The notes: a model not told the origin generated them from the letters alone. DNA of 64,000 nt from Alphaproteobacteria bacterium (GCA_028281325.1 JANQKC010000027.1:124001-188000); one strand, 5' to 3'; counted from the first letter of the stretch, positions 29,840 to 40,226 are shown. A program made the numbers and translations.

Positions 29840-30035
29840 GCCATGCTTCGACAAGCTCAGCATGAGGCGGCTTACATAAACTCGTGCCATCCCCGTGAAA
29901 ACGGGGATCCAGTTGCGTCGACGTCTGGATTCCCGCGTTCGCGGGAATGACGGACCGGATTTGGCACTTCACCATAAGGGAGCCGATTGGTTGAAGTCGC
30001 CGTCCCGCCTCATGCTGAGCTTGTCGAAGCATGGC
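29840..30035. repeat. Nested inverted repeat element
   Basis: A perfect 31-bp inverted repeat (29840-29870 and 30005-30035, containing CTTCGACAAGCTCAGCATGA) encloses a second imperfect palindrome: hairpin ATCCCCGT-GAAA-ACGGGGAT (29889-29908) and hairpin ATTCCCGC-GTTC-GCGGGAAT (29929-29948). Both sequence types are familiar dispersed REP-like repeats of proteobacterial genomes. Having one inside the other suggests a transposable or REP-type insertion. No ORF lies inside. Confidence 0.85.
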
Positions 30036-30172
30036 TATAGCGTCGACCCGCCGCCATCCCACTGTCCTTGAAAAACGCCGCCCAACCCCCTAGCGTATCG
30101 GGGAAATTTCAATCGGCCGCGGGAACGGTTACGGCCGATTGCATCGCGCCCTGTTCCGCCACCGGATATCCC

Positions 30173-31003
30173 ATGAAACTGTCGCTGTCCGTCCGCATCG
30201 CCGAGCCGCCGAAACAAAAAGACGTCGCGGCCATCCCGATCGAGACGCTCGCGCCCCGCGCCAAGGCGTTGGGCTTCGACGGCATCTCCATGCGGGCCTC
30301 CGTGCTGTCGGTCGACTCTCCGGCCGAGGATGTGGCCCGTGTCCGCCAACTGCTGGACCGCTTGGATTTATCGGTCTCGATGGTCAGCGGCGACGTTCCG
30401 TTGGCCAGCAACGACGCGAACGCCATCCAAGCGTTGCGGAACATCACGCCCTATCTCGATCTCGCGGCGGGCGTCGGCAGCGGAATGGTTCGGGTGATGA
30501 TGCACTCGGACGAGGATGTGCCGTTCGCCCAGCGCGCCGCGGACGAAGCCGCCGAACGGGGCTTGCGCCTCGTCCACCTGACCCATTGGGGGACGATGTT
30601 CGAGACGGCGGAGGACGCGCTCGAAACGCTGGCGATGGTCGGCCGGGGCAATTTCGGCGTCGCTTTCGAGCCCGCCAATCTGCTGGCTTGCGGCGGCGAC
30701 CATGGACCGGACGCGCTGGAACGGCTGGCGCCGCACCTGTTCAACGTCTTCTATTCAACCGCGGTGCGCGACCCAAAGTCGCCCATGACCTTCGACAGCC
30801 GGCGGCAAGGTCCCGTCCCCATGCGATTCACCGCGCTGGGCGATCCGCATGGCATTCCGGCCGCCCCGCTGGTCGAACGGCTGCAGACGTTCGGATACGA
30901 CGGATGGTTCACCGTCCATCAGCCGTTGCGCGACGGCGAACACGCCGACGCCGCCATGCGCGCCGCCGCCACATTGTTTCGGGAACTGATCGCTAAGAAT
31001 TAG
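30173..31003 (+). CDS. Sugar phosphate isomerase/epimerase-like TIM-barrel protein
   Basis: I choose ATG 30173 (MKLSLSVRIAEPPKQ), 276 residues; the ORF opens further upstream in the repeat region without a ribosome site. The pattern, a strand with MKLSLSVR, GFDGISMRASVL, a VRVMMHSDEDVPF segment and FGVAFEPANLL followed by DGWFTVHQPLRDGEHADAA, fits the xylose isomerase-like AP endonuclease 2 superfamily. Metal residues (Glu/His/Asp) are spread as in sugar epimerases. The substrate is unknown. Confidence 0.7.
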   Translation: MKLSLSVRIAEPPKQKDVAAIPIETLAPRAKALGFDGISMRASVLSVDSPAEDVARVRQLLDRLDLSVSMVSGDVPLASNDANAIQALRNITPYLDLAAGVGSGMVRVMMHSDEDVPFAQRAADEAAERGLRLVHLTHWGTMFETAEDALETLAMVGRGNFGVAFEPANLLACGGDHGPDALERLAPHLFNVFYSTAVRDPKSPMTFDSRRQGPVPMRFTALGDPHGIPAAPLVERLQTFGYDGWFTVHQPLRDGEHADAAMRAAATLFRELIAKN

Positions 31004-31020
31004 AAGCGTCGGACGGAAAT

Positions 31021-31278
31021 TCAGTCGCCGACGGCGACCGGTTCGACGACCCGATGCTTGTTCTCATCCTTGACCCGGTTGGCGACCATCCGGTCATGCA
31101 GGTCGGTAATGATCCCGCTGCCGGTTTTCACGCAGAGAAACGGAAACACCGCGTGGATGAGACAAGCGATGGTTCCCAACGCCATCGACGCCGCGAACGT
31201 ACTCGCCGCGACGAAATGCTCGCCGTAGCTCTCGCCGACGGAAGCGGGATGTTCGGTGAAAAGAGTTTTCATGTTCAT
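31021..31278 (-). CDS. DUF6356-like small membrane protein
   Basis: The 85-residue protein starts KTLFTEHPASVGESYGEHF, which I recall as the opening of a small uncharacterised family (DUF6356). One hydrophobic stretch, MALGTIACLIHAVFPFLC, suggests a single membrane span, with a charged C-terminus. It faces the divergent lrp gene. Function unknown. Confidence 0.6.
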   Translation of the reverse strand: MNMKTLFTEHPASVGESYGEHFVAASTFAASMALGTIACLIHAVFPFLCVKTGSGIITDLHDRMVANRVKDENKHRVVEPVAVGD

Positions 31279-31346
31279 AGCGTTGGAAGATTACCCTAAT
31301 TTTCAAGGGTATTAATTCTAATTTCACCGCTTTTCAGGCAAATTTA

Positions 31347-31361
31347 TAGTATTATGTACTA
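31347..31361. promoter_or_regulatory. Dyad upstream of the Lrp-type gene
   Basis: TAGTA-N5-TACTA lies 31 bp before the regulator start, between two divergent genes. Lrp/AsnC proteins bind AT-rich imperfect dyads of about this kind, so it could be an autoregulatory operator. Confidence 0.3.
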
Positions 31362-31392
31362 CGAATTCCTTATTCCTTAGGAACTGAACCTA

Positions 31393-31854
31393 ATGGATGA
31401 CTTCGACCGGAAAATTCTCACCTGCCTACAACGGGATGCATCCCTGTCCGTCGCCGAGATCGCCGACCAGGTCGGACTGTCGTCGACGCCCTGCTGGCGG
31501 CGTATCCAGAAACTAGAGGCCGACGGCGTCATCACGCAACGCGTCGCCCTGCTCGATCCGAAAAAGGTGAATGTCGGCGTCACCGTGTTCGTCAGCATCC
31601 GCACCCAGCATCACAGCGTCGACTGGCTGGACCGTTTCTCGAAGGCGGTCGACGACATCGACGAGGTGGTCGACTTCTATCGCATGAGCGGCGACATCGA
31701 CTACCTGCTGCGCATCGTCGTGCCGGACATCGCGGCCTATGACGCGGTCTACAAACGCCTGATCAGCGCGATCGATCTCAACGACGTGACGTCGAGCTTC
31801 GCCATGGAATGCATCAAACAGACGACCGCGCTGCCGCTGCAATACAGCGATTAG
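31393..31854 (+). CDS. Lrp/AsnC family transcriptional regulator
   Basis: The 153-residue protein has the Lrp winged helix (DDFDRKILTCLQRDASLSVAEIADQVGLSSTPCWRRIQKLE, residues about 2-42) and a C-terminal RAM effector domain (VDFYRMSGDIDYLLRIVV). Lrp-type proteins form octamers and sense amino acids. Ligand unknown. Divergent from the DUF6356 gene. Confidence 0.93.
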   Translation: MDDFDRKILTCLQRDASLSVAEIADQVGLSSTPCWRRIQKLEADGVITQRVALLDPKKVNVGVTVFVSIRTQHHSVDWLDRFSKAVDDIDEVVDFYRMSGDIDYLLRIVVPDIAAYDAVYKRLISAIDLNDVTSSFAMECIKQTTALPLQYSD

Positions 31855-31919
31855 AGAAAAATTTTGCCCTCCTCCCGGTAAGCCCCTAAATAGGTCGAAG
31901 AGACAGAGGTTAACCCCGG

Positions 31920-31954
31920 GTCCCGGCATCGACGCAAGATCGATGTCGCGGGAC
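31920..31954 (+). promoter_or_regulatory. Leader hairpin before the glucan synthase gene
   Basis: GTCCCG...CGGGAC with an inner CATCGA...TCGATG arm forms a bulged hairpin 27 bp before the ATG. Regulatory use is only a guess. Confidence 0.3.
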
Positions 31955-31980
31955 GGGCTATTCGGCATCCAGGGAGGCAC

Positions 31981-34611
31981 ATGGCGCACCTCGCCAAAGT
32001 AATTCTGTGCATCGGCATCGCGGCGGCTGTCCATGGGGCCGTTTGGCTCGCGGCCGGCCGCGCCGTGCAACCGCCGGATATCGCCGGCAGCCTGGCGTCG
32101 TTGTCCTACACCCCGCCATCAGCGGATTGGGCCAGTCGGGACGTTTCCGTCGATGAATCGCGGATCGATCAAGATCTCGCGCGCCTTGCCCCCCTGACCC
32201 ATTCGATCCGGACCTACAGCGCCGACGGCGGCATGGAGGCCGTGCCGTCCTTGGCGGCGAAGCATGGCTTGAGCGTCACGCTCGGCGCGTGGATCGGGCC
32301 TAGCGTCGAGCGCAACGCCCGCGAAATCGAGTCGGCCCTGCGCGCGGCGGCAACGCATTCCAACATCCGCGGCATCGTCGTCGGCAACGAGAGCCTGCTG
32401 CGCGAAGATATCTCGGTTCCGGCCCTGATCGGCTTGTTGCAGGCGGTGCGGTCGCGAACACTGATGCCGCTCACGACCGCGGAGCCCTGGCATGTCTGGC
32501 TGCAGCATCCGGAACTGGCCGACGCGGTCGACTATATCTCGGCCCATATCCTGCCGTATTGGGAAGGGTTGCCGCCAGAACAGGCCGTCGCCTATGCCGC
32601 CACGATTTTCGATCGGCTGCAGGAAACCTTCCCCGACAAGAAGATCGTCATCGCGGAGTTCGGGTGGCCGAGCGACGGGTACAACATCGGCGTGGCGCAG
32701 CCCGGCACCTTGCAGCAAGCCGACGTCATCCGGCAGTTCGTCGCCCAGGCGCAGCGCCGAGGCATCGACTACAATTTGATCGAAGCGTACGATCAGCCCT
32801 GGAAGACCGAGGAAGGCCGTGTCGGCCAATACTGGGGCCTGCTGACCGCCGACGGACGGCTCAAGTTTCAACTCGAAGGACCGGTTGCGATCGATTGGGG
32901 AACGATCCCGCCGCTGGCATTGTCCTTGGGCGCGATCATCGCGCTGTTGGTGCTGCTGAGGGCACATCAGCCCCTCGCGTACGGCATGATCGTGGCGGCG
33001 GCGGCGAATGTCGTCGGCGGGGGCGCGGCGCTGGCGTTCCTGTACCCGGTTTCGCAATACCTCTCGGCCGGCGAGACGGTTTTTTGGCTGCTCGGCCTCG
33101 GTTTTCTGCTCCCCTTGGCGGCGCTCAGCCTCGTGCGGATCGGCGAAATCGCACGGGATGTCGCCGGCCGGGCGCCGCAGCGGCTCATTCAACCGACGAC
33201 CGTCCCACGGCACGACGCGCCGCCGAAAGTATCGATCCATATCCCGGCCTGCCGCGAACAACCGGCCGTGCTGCAGGCCTGCCTGGATAGCGTCGCGGCG
33301 CTCGACTATCCCGATTTCGAAGTCCTTGTGATCGTCAACAACACGCCGGACGAGACGTTGTGGAAACCGATCCAGGCCCACTGCCGCTCGTTGGGCGCGC
33401 GCTTCCGGTTCATCAATCTGCCGCAGGTCGACGGTTTCAAGGCGGGCGCCTTGAATGCGGCGCTGGATCGGACACACCCGGACGCCCAGGTCATCGCCGT
33501 TGTCGATGCCGACTATTGCGTCCGGCGCGATTGGCTGCGCGATCTCGTCCCGCTGTTTCAGGACGACGCGGTCGCCCTGGTCCAAGCGCCGCAGGACCAC
33601 ACCGATCATCGCACCAACGCGGCGCAGCGGATGATGAACTGCGAGTATGCCGGCTTCTTCGATATCGGCATGGTCCATCGCAACGAGGCGAACGCCATCA
33701 TCGCGCACGGCACGATGCTGTTGCTGCGCAAGGACGCCCTCGTCGGAAACGGCGCTTGGGCGACCGACACGATCGTCGAGGATACCGAACTGGGGCTGAG
33801 GCTGTTGGCCGACGGCGGCGTCGCGCATTACACGACGCGGCGCTACGGCCAAGGCATCCTGCCCGACGATGCCGCGGCCTATGCGGCGCAGCGTCAACGC
33901 TGGGCCTATGGCGCGATGCAGATCCTCCGCAAACACTGGCGGGCCTTATTGCCCTTCCGTCGCGGCCTGACCGCCTCCCAGAAAGGGCAGTTCGCGAGCG
34001 GCTGGCTTACATGGTTAGCCGATTCCGCGGCGACCGGACTGGCGATCCTCAATCTCGCCGCGGCGCCGTTCATGCTGATCGGCCTGCTCGCCTTTCCGCC
34101 GACCGCCCTGATCGCGCCCGTATTCATCGCTTGTATCGTCGCGCTGCTGCACACGGGCCTGTTGTACTACCGGCGCGTGACCCGGTCTCCGCGTCGTATC
34201 GCGGCGGCGGCGGTCGCGGCGATGAGCCTTCAGCTAACCGTCGCCCGCGCGGTGACGGCCGGCCTGTTGGGACGACCGCTGCCCTTCCGGCGAACGCCCA
34301 AGGGCGGCGCCACCAGCGGCGCGGCCTCGGTGTTTCCGCAATTGGCTCGCATCGCACCGGAGCTGGTTCTCGGGAGTCTGCTCGCCGCATCGTCGGCAGC
34401 CCTGCTCCTGAACAACCCGCACGCCGTCCCGGAGCAAACGCTGTTCGGTCTGCTGCTGGCGATGCAGTGCCTGCCGTTTGCCGCTGCGGTCGGCTTCCAG
34501 TGTCTCGACGTTGCCGCGCTGAGTTGGCCGGAGAAATCCCTCTTGGCGACGCCGGCAACGGTGTTGCGCCGGCCGGCCTTCCAGCGCGCGGCCGTCGCCA
34601 ATCGGCGCTAG
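31981..34611 (+). CDS. GH17-GT2 fusion, beta-glucan synthase-like
   Basis: The 876-residue protein has an N-terminal membrane anchor, a GH17-like domain (about residues 45-300; VVGNESLLREDI, EFGWPS with acidic residues), several membrane spans, a family-2 glycosyltransferase domain (about 415-640: VVDADYCVRRDWL with the DxD, VEDTELGLRLL, QRQRW) and a C-terminal membrane block. This order is known from Bradyrhizobium NdvB-type enzymes that make beta-1,3/1,6 glucans. It probably makes a periplasmic or surface glucan. GGGAGG precedes the ATG. Confidence 0.87.
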   Translation: MAHLAKVILCIGIAAAVHGAVWLAAGRAVQPPDIAGSLASLSYTPPSADWASRDVSVDESRIDQDLARLAPLTHSIRTYSADGGMEAVPSLAAKHGLSVTLGAWIGPSVERNAREIESALRAAATHSNIRGIVVGNESLLREDISVPALIGLLQAVRSRTLMPLTTAEPWHVWLQHPELADAVDYISAHILPYWEGLPPEQAVAYAATIFDRLQETFPDKKIVIAEFGWPSDGYNIGVAQPGTLQQADVIRQFVAQAQRRGIDYNLIEAYDQPWKTEEGRVGQYWGLLTADGRLKFQLEGPVAIDWGTIPPLALSLGAIIALLVLLRAHQPLAYGMIVAAAANVVGGGAALAFLYPVSQYLSAGETVFWLLGLGFLLPLAALSLVRIGEIARDVAGRAPQRLIQPTTVPRHDAPPKVSIHIPACREQPAVLQACLDSVAALDYPDFEVLVIVNNTPDETLWKPIQAHCRSLGARFRFINLPQVDGFKAGALNAALDRTHPDAQVIAVVDADYCVRRDWLRDLVPLFQDDAVALVQAPQDHTDHRTNAAQRMMNCEYAGFFDIGMVHRNEANAIIAHGTMLLLRKDALVGNGAWATDTIVEDTELGLRLLADGGVAHYTTRRYGQGILPDDAAAYAAQRQRWAYGAMQILRKHWRALLPFRRGLTASQKGQFASGWLTWLADSAATGLAILNLAAAPFMLIGLLAFPPTALIAPVFIACIVALLHTGLLYYRRVTRSPRRIAAAAVAAMSLQLTVARAVTAGLLGRPLPFRRTPKGGATSGAASVFPQLARIAPELVLGSLLAASSAALLLNNPHAVPEQTLFGLLLAMQCLPFAAAVGFQCLDVAALSWPEKSLLATPATVLRRPAFQRAAVANRR

Positions 34612-34624
34612 GGTCGACGCGGCG

Positions 34625-35557
34625 TTACGGAATCTCCTGCCGTTCGACGAAATGCAGCAAGACACCGCCAAGCGCCGCCGGATGGACGAAGCCAATGCGC
34701 GCCCGCCGCGATCCCGGACGGCCGGTCAAGTCGATCATCCGAAGACCGGCATCCGCCAGAACCGTCAGCGCGCGGTCGATATCGCCGGTCTTCAAGGCAA
34801 GATGATGCAGTCCCGCCCCGCGGCGTTCGATGAACCGCGTGATCGCGCCTTGATCCTGTTTCGTCGTGCCCGGACGCCCATGCGCGATTTCCGCCTCATG
34901 ATCGGGGTCGGAGTTCTGCAAGAACTCCAAATCGCAATCGCCGACCGTGATGAAGGCGACGCGTAGCCCGCCGACAACCTCAGGCGCCCTATTCTGGTAT
35001 ACCACGCCGTATTTGTCGGACGTGAAGCTCTCGACCACGGTGCGAACCTCGAGATCGGTCTGCTGGCTTTCGACCGCAAAGCCCATCTGTCCGGAAAAGA
35101 GCGCGACGGCGGCGCGATTGTCCGCCGAGGCGACGCCGAGATGATCGATCCGCTCGATCAGCCCATCCGAAACCGCCGGAACACCCAACGGCGAACCGAG
35201 CCGGACCCGCACGCCCTGCGTCGCCGCGGCGTCCAGAACGCTTTGCGGTTCGCCATTGACCTGATGGTCCACGCCGTTTGCGGCCATGGCGACGCCCGCC
35301 GTTCGAGACCATTGCGAGGGGTCCGCGCAGGCAAACGCCAAATGATGCAAACCGGGGTCCGCCGGGCCGTCGAGAAACGGATCGTCCGGATCGAACAGCA
35401 AGAGCGCCGCCTCCCCCGCGGCGAACGCGGGCACCGGCCGTCCGCCATCCACTTCGACCGATATCGCCGGCATGCCAAGGCGGTCGCCGAACGCCGTTGC
35501 GATGGCGCCCGGGTCACGCACGACCAATGCTACATACGATAATCGCGCTTCGTTCAT
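34625..35557 (-). CDS. VOC-family protein, two domains
   Basis: Starting at ATG 35557 (MNEARLSYVALVV) gives 310 residues. The protein has two or more VOC half-barrels: LGMPAISVEV...GLHHLAFA in the N-terminal part, RIDHLGVASADNRAAVALF in the middle, and a C-terminal GAGLHHLALKTGDID...FVHPAALGGVLLHFVE that strongly resembles methylmalonyl-CoA epimerase. Metal His and Glu residues are in the expected strands. It may be an epimerase or a glyoxalase-type enzyme. The substrate is unknown. Confidence 0.75.
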   Translation of the reverse strand: MNEARLSYVALVVRDPGAIATAFGDRLGMPAISVEVDGGRPVPAFAAGEAALLLFDPDDPFLDGPADPGLHHLAFACADPSQWSRTAGVAMAANGVDHQVNGEPQSVLDAAATQGVRVRLGSPLGVPAVSDGLIERIDHLGVASADNRAAVALFSGQMGFAVESQQTDLEVRTVVESFTSDKYGVVYQNRAPEVVGGLRVAFITVGDCDLEFLQNSDPDHEAEIAHGRPGTTKQDQGAITRFIERRGAGLHHLALKTGDIDRALTVLADAGLRMIDLTGRPGSRRARIGFVHPAALGGVLLHFVERQEIP

Positions 35558-35915
35558 GCCGATACACCCACTCTTCCAATAAAAACGCGGAAACGGAAGT
35601 TTAAACGGCCATCGCATGGCAAAGCACGCCTAATCCTTCTTTGACAGTAAACACAGAACGGGTTAGCCGTGAAATTCTTCCGAATCGAGCGGTCGAACCC
35701 AAACGCCCAAACCTTCAACCTTGCAACGAAATCAATAAGCTGCTGTGGCCTGCGCCGCCCGCAAACCGGCGTATTTCGGGCAACGCCGCTGACCCCGGAT
35801 CACGATGTTGACGGGTACGGGACATCGACATTGACAAGCATCGCGGTCCTCCCTACCGTCTGATCAACAAATCCTGCGTAATGAATAATAAGTGAAACAA
35901 CTACTAGGGGGGCTT
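35558..35915. other. 358-bp gap with the promoter of the peptide ABC operon
   Basis: No convincing gene. One ORF (35669-35863) has no ribosome site and unlikely composition. The promoter pair and the AGGGGGG ribosome site for the ATPase gene are here. A partial GACCCCGGATCAC resembles the palindrome of the small-RNA-like units but lacks a -10 box. Confidence 0.5.
35831..35859 (+). promoter_or_regulatory. Promoter-like boxes for the peptide ABC operon
   Basis: TTGACA (35831-35836), 17 bases, TACCGT (35854-35859), about 57 bp before the GTG of the first ATPase gene. Hexamers and spacing are identical to those before the TAXI TRAP operon. Confidence 0.45.
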
Positions 35916-36910
35916 GTGGCTAATCTCCTTGAGATTGAAGGTCTGCAGACGCAGTTCTTCACGTCGGCCGGTACTGTTAAAGCAGTCGACGGTATTTCCT
36001 ATAACGTACAAGAAGGCGAAACCGTGGCCGTCGTCGGCGAGTCCGGTTGCGGTAAGTCGGTAAGCGCCTTGTCGATCCTTCGCCTCGTCGCCGATCCTCC
36101 CGGGAAGGTCGTCGGCGGCAGCATCAAGTTCCAGGGGCGCGATCTGCTCCAGTTGTCCGACCAGGAAATGCGGTCGGTGCGCGGAAACGATATCGCGATG
36201 ATCTTCCAGGAGCCGATGACGTCGCTGAACCCGGTGCTGACGATCGGATTGCAGATCACGGAGACGCTGCAGCATCACCTCGGCATGAGCGAGGAAGAAT
36301 GCAACGCCCGCGCCGTCGAACTGCTCGGCATGGTCGGCATCTCCGAGCCGGACCGCCGCCTGTCGCAATACCCGCATCACCTGTCGGGCGGCATGCGCCA
36401 ACGCGTGATGATCGCCATCGCGCTGGCCTGCGAGCCTAAGCTGATCATCGCGGACGAACCCACGACCGCGCTGGACGTGACGATTCAGGCGCAGATCCTC
36501 GAACTGATGAAGGACCTGACACGGCGCTTGGGCGTCGCCCTGATCGTGATCACGCATAACCTCGGCGTCGTGGCCCGATACGCGGACCGCGTGAACGTCA
36601 TGTATGCCGGCAGAATCATCGAGACGGGAACCGCCGAAGAGATTTATCACAACCCGAAACACCCCTACACGCTCGCCCTCCTGAGGTCCGTGCCGCGGCT
36701 CGATCAGCCGCGCGCTGCGAAGCTGGACCCGGTCGAGGGTCAGCCGCCCGATCTGGCGCGGTTGGGCGGCGATTGCCCGTTCCGGCCACGCTGCCGATTT
36801 GCAACCGACAAATGCGCGCAGGAGCGTCCGGAGCTTCTCGAGGTTTCGCCCGGGCATTACTCCGCGTGCTGGGAAAAAGACAATCTAACCTCGGCAGGGA
36901 ACCCCGTGTC

Positions 36911-36914
<4 letters not shown>
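35916..36914 (+). CDS. Peptide-type ABC transporter ATP-binding protein (DppD-like)
   Basis: I choose GTG 35916 ([15 protein letters not shown]) because AGGGGGG lies just upstream; 332 residues. Walker A is GESGCGKSV, the signature is LSGGMRQRV, Walker B is [12 protein letters not shown], and the C-terminal extension [14 protein letters not shown] is the cysteine-rich region of OppD/DppD proteins. It powers peptide or nickel-type import with its partner ATPase, whose ATG overlaps its stop (ATGA). Confidence 0.95.
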
Positions 36915-37945
<1,031 letters not shown>

Positions 37946-38330
37946 CCAGCGTCGCTGCGACAAAGAACGCTGGCAGACAGGTCCGTCGGAACCAAAAAAG
38001 CAACACCGCCGGACCGTTACACTGAAGCTTCATGACCCTGCTAGTTCTGTTTTTGAACTGAGGAGGATGGGAGGATGACAGTATTTAGGCGGAGTTTGCC
38101 CACCGCCGTGCCGGAGATTTCTCCTGCACGGGATGCGGTGTCGACTGCGGCTATTGCAAGACCTCCCGCAAGCAAAAGACTGGCGCATCGCGTCCGGTCC
38201 CTATCTGAACCGACCGCCCAATCGGGTTTGGATCGTTCCCAAACAGCGATGGGCGAACGGTCGCTAAGAGAACGCTCTCCCTCCCACCCGCTTCGTGCGG
38301 CGGGGGAGCGAACCGCGGAGCAAGAAGTAA
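37946..38330. other. 385-bp gap inside the peptide ABC operon
   Basis: Lies where a family-5 substrate-binding protein gene (about 1.5 kb) would normally be. It holds a strong ribosome site with a short ORF start, an out-of-frame coding-like stretch, and an imperfect hairpin (38273-38310) just before the permease gene. No intact gene is seen. Confidence 0.55.
38075..38267 (+). pseudogene. Possible decayed solute-binding protein gene
   Basis: GAGGAGGATGGGAGG leads into ATG 38075, MTVFRRSLPTAV, a typical start for an exported ABC binding protein. In another frame a natural-looking stretch, DWRIASGPYLNRPPNRVWI then VPKQRW, ends at TAA 38265-38267. This fits two ends of a gene joined by a large deletion with a frameshift. 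The 3' part does not match a binding-protein end that I can recall, so this is a hypothesis. Confidence 0.3.
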
Positions 38331-39302
38331 ATGTATAAATATACGATCAAACGTGTCCTCCTGATGTTCCCGACACTGGTCGGCGCAGCGATCCTGGTTT
38401 TCGGTTTGCTGCGGTTGATTCCGGGTGACGTTTGCGAACTGCGGATGGCCGGCGAAGGCTCATTCGTGGACCCGGCGGCGATCGCGGCTTGCCAGGCCGA
38501 CCTTGGCATGGACCAGCACATACTCGTCCAGTTTTGGGATTTCATTTTCGGGTTCTTCACGTTCAATCTCGGGACCTCCATGTGGACGAGCCAGCCGATT
38601 ACGCATGAAATCGGGCTGCGGTTCGAGCTGTCGATGCAAGTCGCCATCATCGCGACCGTTTTCAGCGTCATCATCTCGATCCCGATGGGCACCATTTCGG
38701 CGATCAAGCAGAACACCTGGATCGACTATGTCGTGCGGACATTCAGCATCGCCGGGATCGCGATGCCGTCTTTCTGGCTCGGCATCCTGATCATTCTCGG
38801 CCTGTTGATCACGACCCAGGCATGGTTCGGCACCCCCTGGATGCCGCCGATCGAGTATGTCGATCCATGGGAAGATCCGCTCGGCAACCTCTCGCAGCTT
38901 ATTTGGCCGGCCTTGGCGACCGGGTATCGCTATTCCGCGGTAGCGACCCGTATGACCCGCTCGGCCCTGCTCGAAGTGCTCCGAGAGGACTATGTCCGGA
39001 CCGCCCGGGCGAAGGGACTGCTCGAAAAGATCATCATCAACCGGCATGCGCTGAAGAACGCCATGCTGCCGGTGGTGACGGTGATCGGCATCGAATTCGC
39101 CTTCCTGATGGGCGGTCTGGTCGTGACCGAACAGGTGTTCAACTTGAACGGCCTCGGCAAACTGTTCGTCGAATCGGTCACGAACCATGACTTCACGCTC
39201 ACGCAAGCGCTGGTCATGCTGGTCGCCTTCATCTTCGTCGTAACCAATCTCGTGGTCGACATCTTCTATGCATGGCTCGATCCCCGAATCCGGTACAGCT
39301 AG
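38331..39302 (+). CDS. Peptide-type ABC transporter permease (DppB-like)
   Basis: The 323-residue membrane protein has six spans and the permease EAA loop region (REDYVRTARAKGLLEKIIINRHALKNA). The N-terminal IKRVLLMFPTLVGAAILVFGLLRLIPGD is typical of DppB/OppB. It ends with FYAWLDPRIRYS. First of three permeases in the run. Confidence 0.94.
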   Translation: MYKYTIKRVLLMFPTLVGAAILVFGLLRLIPGDVCELRMAGEGSFVDPAAIAACQADLGMDQHILVQFWDFIFGFFTFNLGTSMWTSQPITHEIGLRFELSMQVAIIATVFSVIISIPMGTISAIKQNTWIDYVVRTFSIAGIAMPSFWLGILIILGLLITTQAWFGTPWMPPIEYVDPWEDPLGNLSQLIWPALATGYRYSAVATRMTRSALLEVLREDYVRTARAKGLLEKIIINRHALKNAMLPVVTVIGIEFAFLMGGLVVTEQVFNLNGLGKLFVESVTNHDFTLTQALVMLVAFIFVVTNLVVDIFYAWLDPRIRYS

Positions 39303-39316
39303 GGAGGGAGATTAAA

Positions 39317-40219
39317 ATGAGCACGGTTGAAGAAACCCAAGTCCACGCCGACGTCGAGGAACTCTTCGACCAGAGGTCATGGGGACAGCGCGCCGCCGAC
39401 ATGGCCCGCAAGAACCCGTTGGGCGCCATGGGCGGACTCGTCGTTTTGCTGATGATCGTCCTTGCGGTCTTCGCAAACTACCTCACGCCCTACGATCCGG
39501 AAGCCAACTCGTTCGAGTATATGCTCGTTCCGCCGAGCGCCGACTTTTGGCTGGGCACCGACCAGTTCGGCCGCGACCTGTGGACGCGAATCGTCTACGG
39601 CGCGCGAACCGCCTTGTTCGTCGGGTTCGTGGCTGCCTTCGTCGGCGCCTTTATCGGATTGTTGCTGGGCGTCGGCAGCGCGTATTTCGGCGGCAAGGTC
39701 GACTTGATCTTTCAGCGCATCATGGATGTCTTCATGGCGTTCCCGCTGATTATCATGGCGCTCGCCGTCGTTTCGATCTTCGGCACGGGAACGGAGAACG
39801 TGATCATCGCGATCACCATCCCGTTCATCCCGCGATGCGCGCGGGTCGTTCGGTCGAACGCGCTGGCCATCCGCGAAATCCCCTATGTGGACGCGGCCCG
39901 GGCCATGGGCTTCAGCCATATGCGGATCATCATGCGGCACATGGCGCCGAACGTCATGGCGCCTTTCCTGATCATGCTGACCGCATTCGTCGGTCAGGCG
40001 ATCCTGCTTGAAGCATCGCTCTCCTATCTCGGCCTTGGCGTTCAGGAACCGACGCCGGCGTGGGGCTTGATGCTGCAAGGCGGCGCCGAGGAGTATGCGG
40101 AAAGCGCCCCTTGGGTCGCCGTTTTCCCGGGGCTGGCAATCACGCTCGCCGTCTTCGGGTTCAACCTTTTCGGCGATGCGGTTCGGGATACCCTGGACCC
40201 CCGGCTGCGGTCGCAGTAA
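39317..40219 (+). CDS. Peptide-type ABC transporter permease (DppC-like, copy 1)
   Basis: I choose ATG 39317, with GGGAGGGAG at 39302-39310; 300 residues. It has the DppC plan: an N-terminal RKNPLGAMGGLVVLLMI span, LGTDQFGRDLWTRIVYGART, the EAA loop REIPYVDAARAMGFSH, and LDPRLRSQ at the end. It closely resembles the next permease, so the pair is a tandem duplication. Confidence 0.94.
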   Translation: MSTVEETQVHADVEELFDQRSWGQRAADMARKNPLGAMGGLVVLLMIVLAVFANYLTPYDPEANSFEYMLVPPSADFWLGTDQFGRDLWTRIVYGARTALFVGFVAAFVGAFIGLLLGVGSAYFGGKVDLIFQRIMDVFMAFPLIIMALAVVSIFGTGTENVIIAITIPFIPRCARVVRSNALAIREIPYVDAARAMGFSHMRIIMRHMAPNVMAPFLIMLTAFVGQAILLEASLSYLGLGVQEPTPAWGLMLQGGAEEYAESAPWVAVFPGLAITLAVFGFNLFGDAVRDTLDPRLRSQ

Positions 40220-40226
40220 ACCAACG

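Noticed and set aside
32119..33936. 605-codon open frame antisense to the glucan synthase
   Set aside because: Composition is Arg/Asp/Val-heavy with no domain; the sense frame has clear GT2 motifs.
38075..38338. 87-codon ORF with a strong ribosome site as an intact gene
   Set aside because: The protein is low in hydrophobic content after its first residues and lacks a signal peptide core; more likely a gene remnant.
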